Below are positions 28,203 through 29,312 of a stretch of DNA of 29,312 nucleotides, piece by piece. Under the pieces are notes generated by a model. That model was not told the DNA's origin and did no database searches. It saw only the letters and a program-made list of their open reading frames with translations. Origin of the DNA: a virus; the IMG/VR virus record IMGVR_UViG_3300027822_000033, positions 1 through 29,312 of that record. The stretch is one strand, 5' to 3'. Position 1 is the first letter of the stretch; each line of letters opens with the position of its first letter. The translations under genes and the position numbers were made by a program.

Positions 28203-28681
28203 AATGGTTAAGACATTCTTTTATGGTTTATTTGTGGGTTGTATTGTTGCTGGCATTTGCTGGTGGAGCATGGGGAGAAACGACCTTAGACAAATACGAT
28301 CGGATTACCAGAGATCTTCAGAAGATCTCCAACGAGTACAACGAAATATCAGTGAACTCTCAACTAACTCTACAAGATTTGCAGGAGATATTACCACAAT
28401 TAACGCAACGAGTAAACGGATTGCAGACAGAAGTGAACGGATTGATCAAGGACTCACAAGACTTAACGGAGACTTCGGAGGGGTTATTACAAAAGTGGAT
28501 CAACTTGAAGAATGGAATAGACAATCTCTCATCCTCAATAGAGACTTTGGGGACAAGCTTTACGATTTTAGACAGCTCAATAAAGAGAGCAGAAAGGAAG
28601 AGTAATACAGGTTTAGCAATAGCAATTATTGCTGCTGTCCTAGCTGCTATTGCAGCAGGATATAGCATATTTAGTAAATAA
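28199..28681 (+). CDS. Exported coiled-coil protein with C-terminal membrane anchor (outer frame)
   Basis: A 160-residue protein starting MKWLRHSFMVYLWVVLLLAF, an export signal likely cleaved near AWG-E (about residue 26). Residues 28-130 are an almost uninterrupted coiled coil (LTLQDLQEILPQLTQRVNGL, LQTEVNGLIKDSQDL). Residues about 139-158 (LAIAIIAAVLAAIAAGYSIF) are a transmembrane segment. It lacks a lipobox cysteine. The layout (exported, coil, C-terminal anchor) resembles a unimolecular spanin without lipid anchor. GGAGG lies only 4 nt before its ATG. The frame wholly contains a second coiled-coil gene (28204-28605). Membrane fusion at lysis is inferred. Confidence 0.75.
   Translation: MKWLRHSFMVYLWVVLLLAFAGGAWGETTLDKYDRITRDLQKISNEYNEISVNSQLTLQDLQEILPQLTQRVNGLQTEVNGLIKDSQDLTETSEGLLQKWINLKNGIDNLSSSIETLGTSFTILDSSIKRAERKSNTGLAIAIIAAVLAAIAAGYSIFSK
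28204..28605 (+). CDS. Membrane coiled-coil protein embedded in another frame (spanin-like)
   Basis: A 133-residue protein starting MVKTFFYGLFVGCIVAGICW in the +2 frame relative to the 28199 gene and lying entirely inside it. The first 24 residues are one transmembrane segment with a Cys13 in FVGC, close to but not matching a lipobox (position -3 is Phe). Residues 27-130 are a coiled coil with charged faces (DLRQIRSDYQRSSEDLQRVQ and later ITKVDQLEE). The ribosome-binding GGAGG is 9 nt before this ATG, better than for the outer frame. Embedded spanin genes in other phages (lambda Rz1) are known, so a two-gene spanin is the leading reading. Confidence 0.65.
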   Translation: MVKTFFYGLFVGCIVAGICWWSMGRNDLRQIRSDYQRSSEDLQRVQRNISELSTNSTRFAGDITTINATSKRIADRSERIDQGLTRLNGDFGGVITKVDQLEEWNRQSLILNRDFGDKLYDFRQLNKESRKEE

Positions 28682-28692
28682 CGGAGGAAAAG

Positions 28693-29312
28693 ATGGGAAT
28701 AGCTGATGATATTAGTGTAGCTGCTAATGGGGATATAAGACATGCTGCGGGGACAGATAATTACAGGGTTCTTGAATTACACAGATTTTTGCAGGATTTG
28801 GCTGATGATGCTGTAGCGTCAGGAGATGATTTATTAGATATTACGAGTCCAGATCCCTCCGCCAGATCTACTGATAATATTATTACATTATTAGGAAATT
28901 ATAATATTGATGATGATTTAGCTAAATATCTGTATGATGGTTCAATTGTTCAAGGAACCGGTGCATCAGAAGTAATGTATGCAGGACTTGAAATTGTTGG
29001 TTCTCTTTTTGGGACTACAACTCTACAAGTTGTACAAAATAATGCTTTATATGATACAGATAGTCCTTTTTGGGATACAGGAATTAATGTTGATGCAACA
29101 GCTAATATACTTTGTCGAATGTTAATCAAGGTGAAGATTGCCGGAGCTGATATTGATAGGAAAAAAATAAGAGTATTTGCTCGAGAATGGGGACATACTT
29201 ATGCTGAATTTAGTGTAACAATGGGACTTGGTGTATCGATAGCAGCTATATTTACTAATGAAGATTTGAATAATAAAACTGCTCAAGGGACTTTAGCTGG
29301 ATGGACAACTAT
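28693..29312 (+). CDS. Structural-looking protein, 3' end beyond the window
   Basis: The start is ATG 28693 with GGAGG 5 nt before it, 11 nt after the preceding stop. The frame is open to the right edge, 206 codons visible (MGIADDISVAANGDIRHAAG). The sequence is Asp/Gly-rich with LHRFLQDLADDAVASGDDLL near 29-48, SARSTDNIITLLGNYNIDDD near 57-76, and beta-rich sections such as VFAREWGHTYAEFSV. I recall this type of protein as a virion component seen in many phages of aquatic and gut habitats, possibly a tail or fibre protein, but I cannot name a function. It follows the lysis cassette in the same rightward operon. Confidence 0.7.
   Translation, partial: MGIADDISVAANGDIRHAAGTDNYRVLELHRFLQDLADDAVASGDDLLDITSPDPSARSTDNIITLLGNYNIDDDLAKYLYDGSIVQGTGASEVMYAGLEIVGSLFGTTTLQVVQNNALYDTDSPFWDTGINVDATANILCRMLIKVKIAGADIDRKKIRVFAREWGHTYAEFSVTMGLGVSIAAIFTNEDLNNKTAQGTLAGWTT

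Noticed and set aside
1-29312. tRNA genes, integrase, transposase or retroelement
   Set aside because: I saw no cloverleaf-type sequence and no protein with such motifs.

Overview
The window looks like part of the genome of an AT-rich tailed bacteriophage with a long, siphovirus-like tail. No integrase, tRNA or bacterial housekeeping gene is visible. The standard genetic code fits every gene. The host is unknown. A lysis module with coiled-coil membrane proteins of spanin type points to a diderm (Gram-negative-type) host.

Layout. (1) 1-2184, leftward operon: a helix-turn-helix protein, three small unknown proteins, a secreted M23 peptidase, and a gene that runs off the left edge. (2) 2185-3515, about 1.3 kb without genes: an array of a TGGAGATAA-type 9-mer, a DnaA-box-like site, other direct repeats and a (GTCTCT)7 tract. 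This is the best candidate in the window for a replication origin or other cis-acting locus. (3) 3516-3941, a one-gene leftward unit with a strong terminator and three inverted repeats around its promoter. (4) 4077-6035, a leftward operon of six small genes, two of them only 57 codons long. (5) 6036-7178, an AT-rich gene-free divergent control region with paired 17-bp operator-like palindromes, direct repeats and dispersed CACAGG words.

(6) 7179-26480, rightward late genes in classical order: small and large terminase, portal, a small unknown gene, capsid protease with an in-frame internal scaffold start, decoration protein, major capsid protein, a head-tail connector and tail-completion set, major tail protein, tail assembly chaperone, tape measure, distal tail protein, a glycine-rich tip protein, tail hub, and a collar-type fibre. 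(7) 26491-28681, a lysis-like cassette: class-3 lipase-like hydrolase, a membrane/coiled-coil protein, a papain/C39-like protein, a holin-like protein, a zinc-ribbon protein, and two membrane coiled-coil proteins encoded in different frames of the same DNA. (8) A structural-looking gene starts at 28693 and runs off the right edge.

The late genes abut or overlap by 1-20 bp almost throughout, so translational coupling is likely. Hairpins follow the two most abundant structural genes (major capsid and major tail protein) and may tune stoichiometry. The observations most worth following are the out-of-frame coiled-coil gene pair at 28199-28681, the lipase and cysteine-peptidase-like proteins in the lysis cassette, the TGGAGATAA array, and the operator layout of the two leftward control regions.
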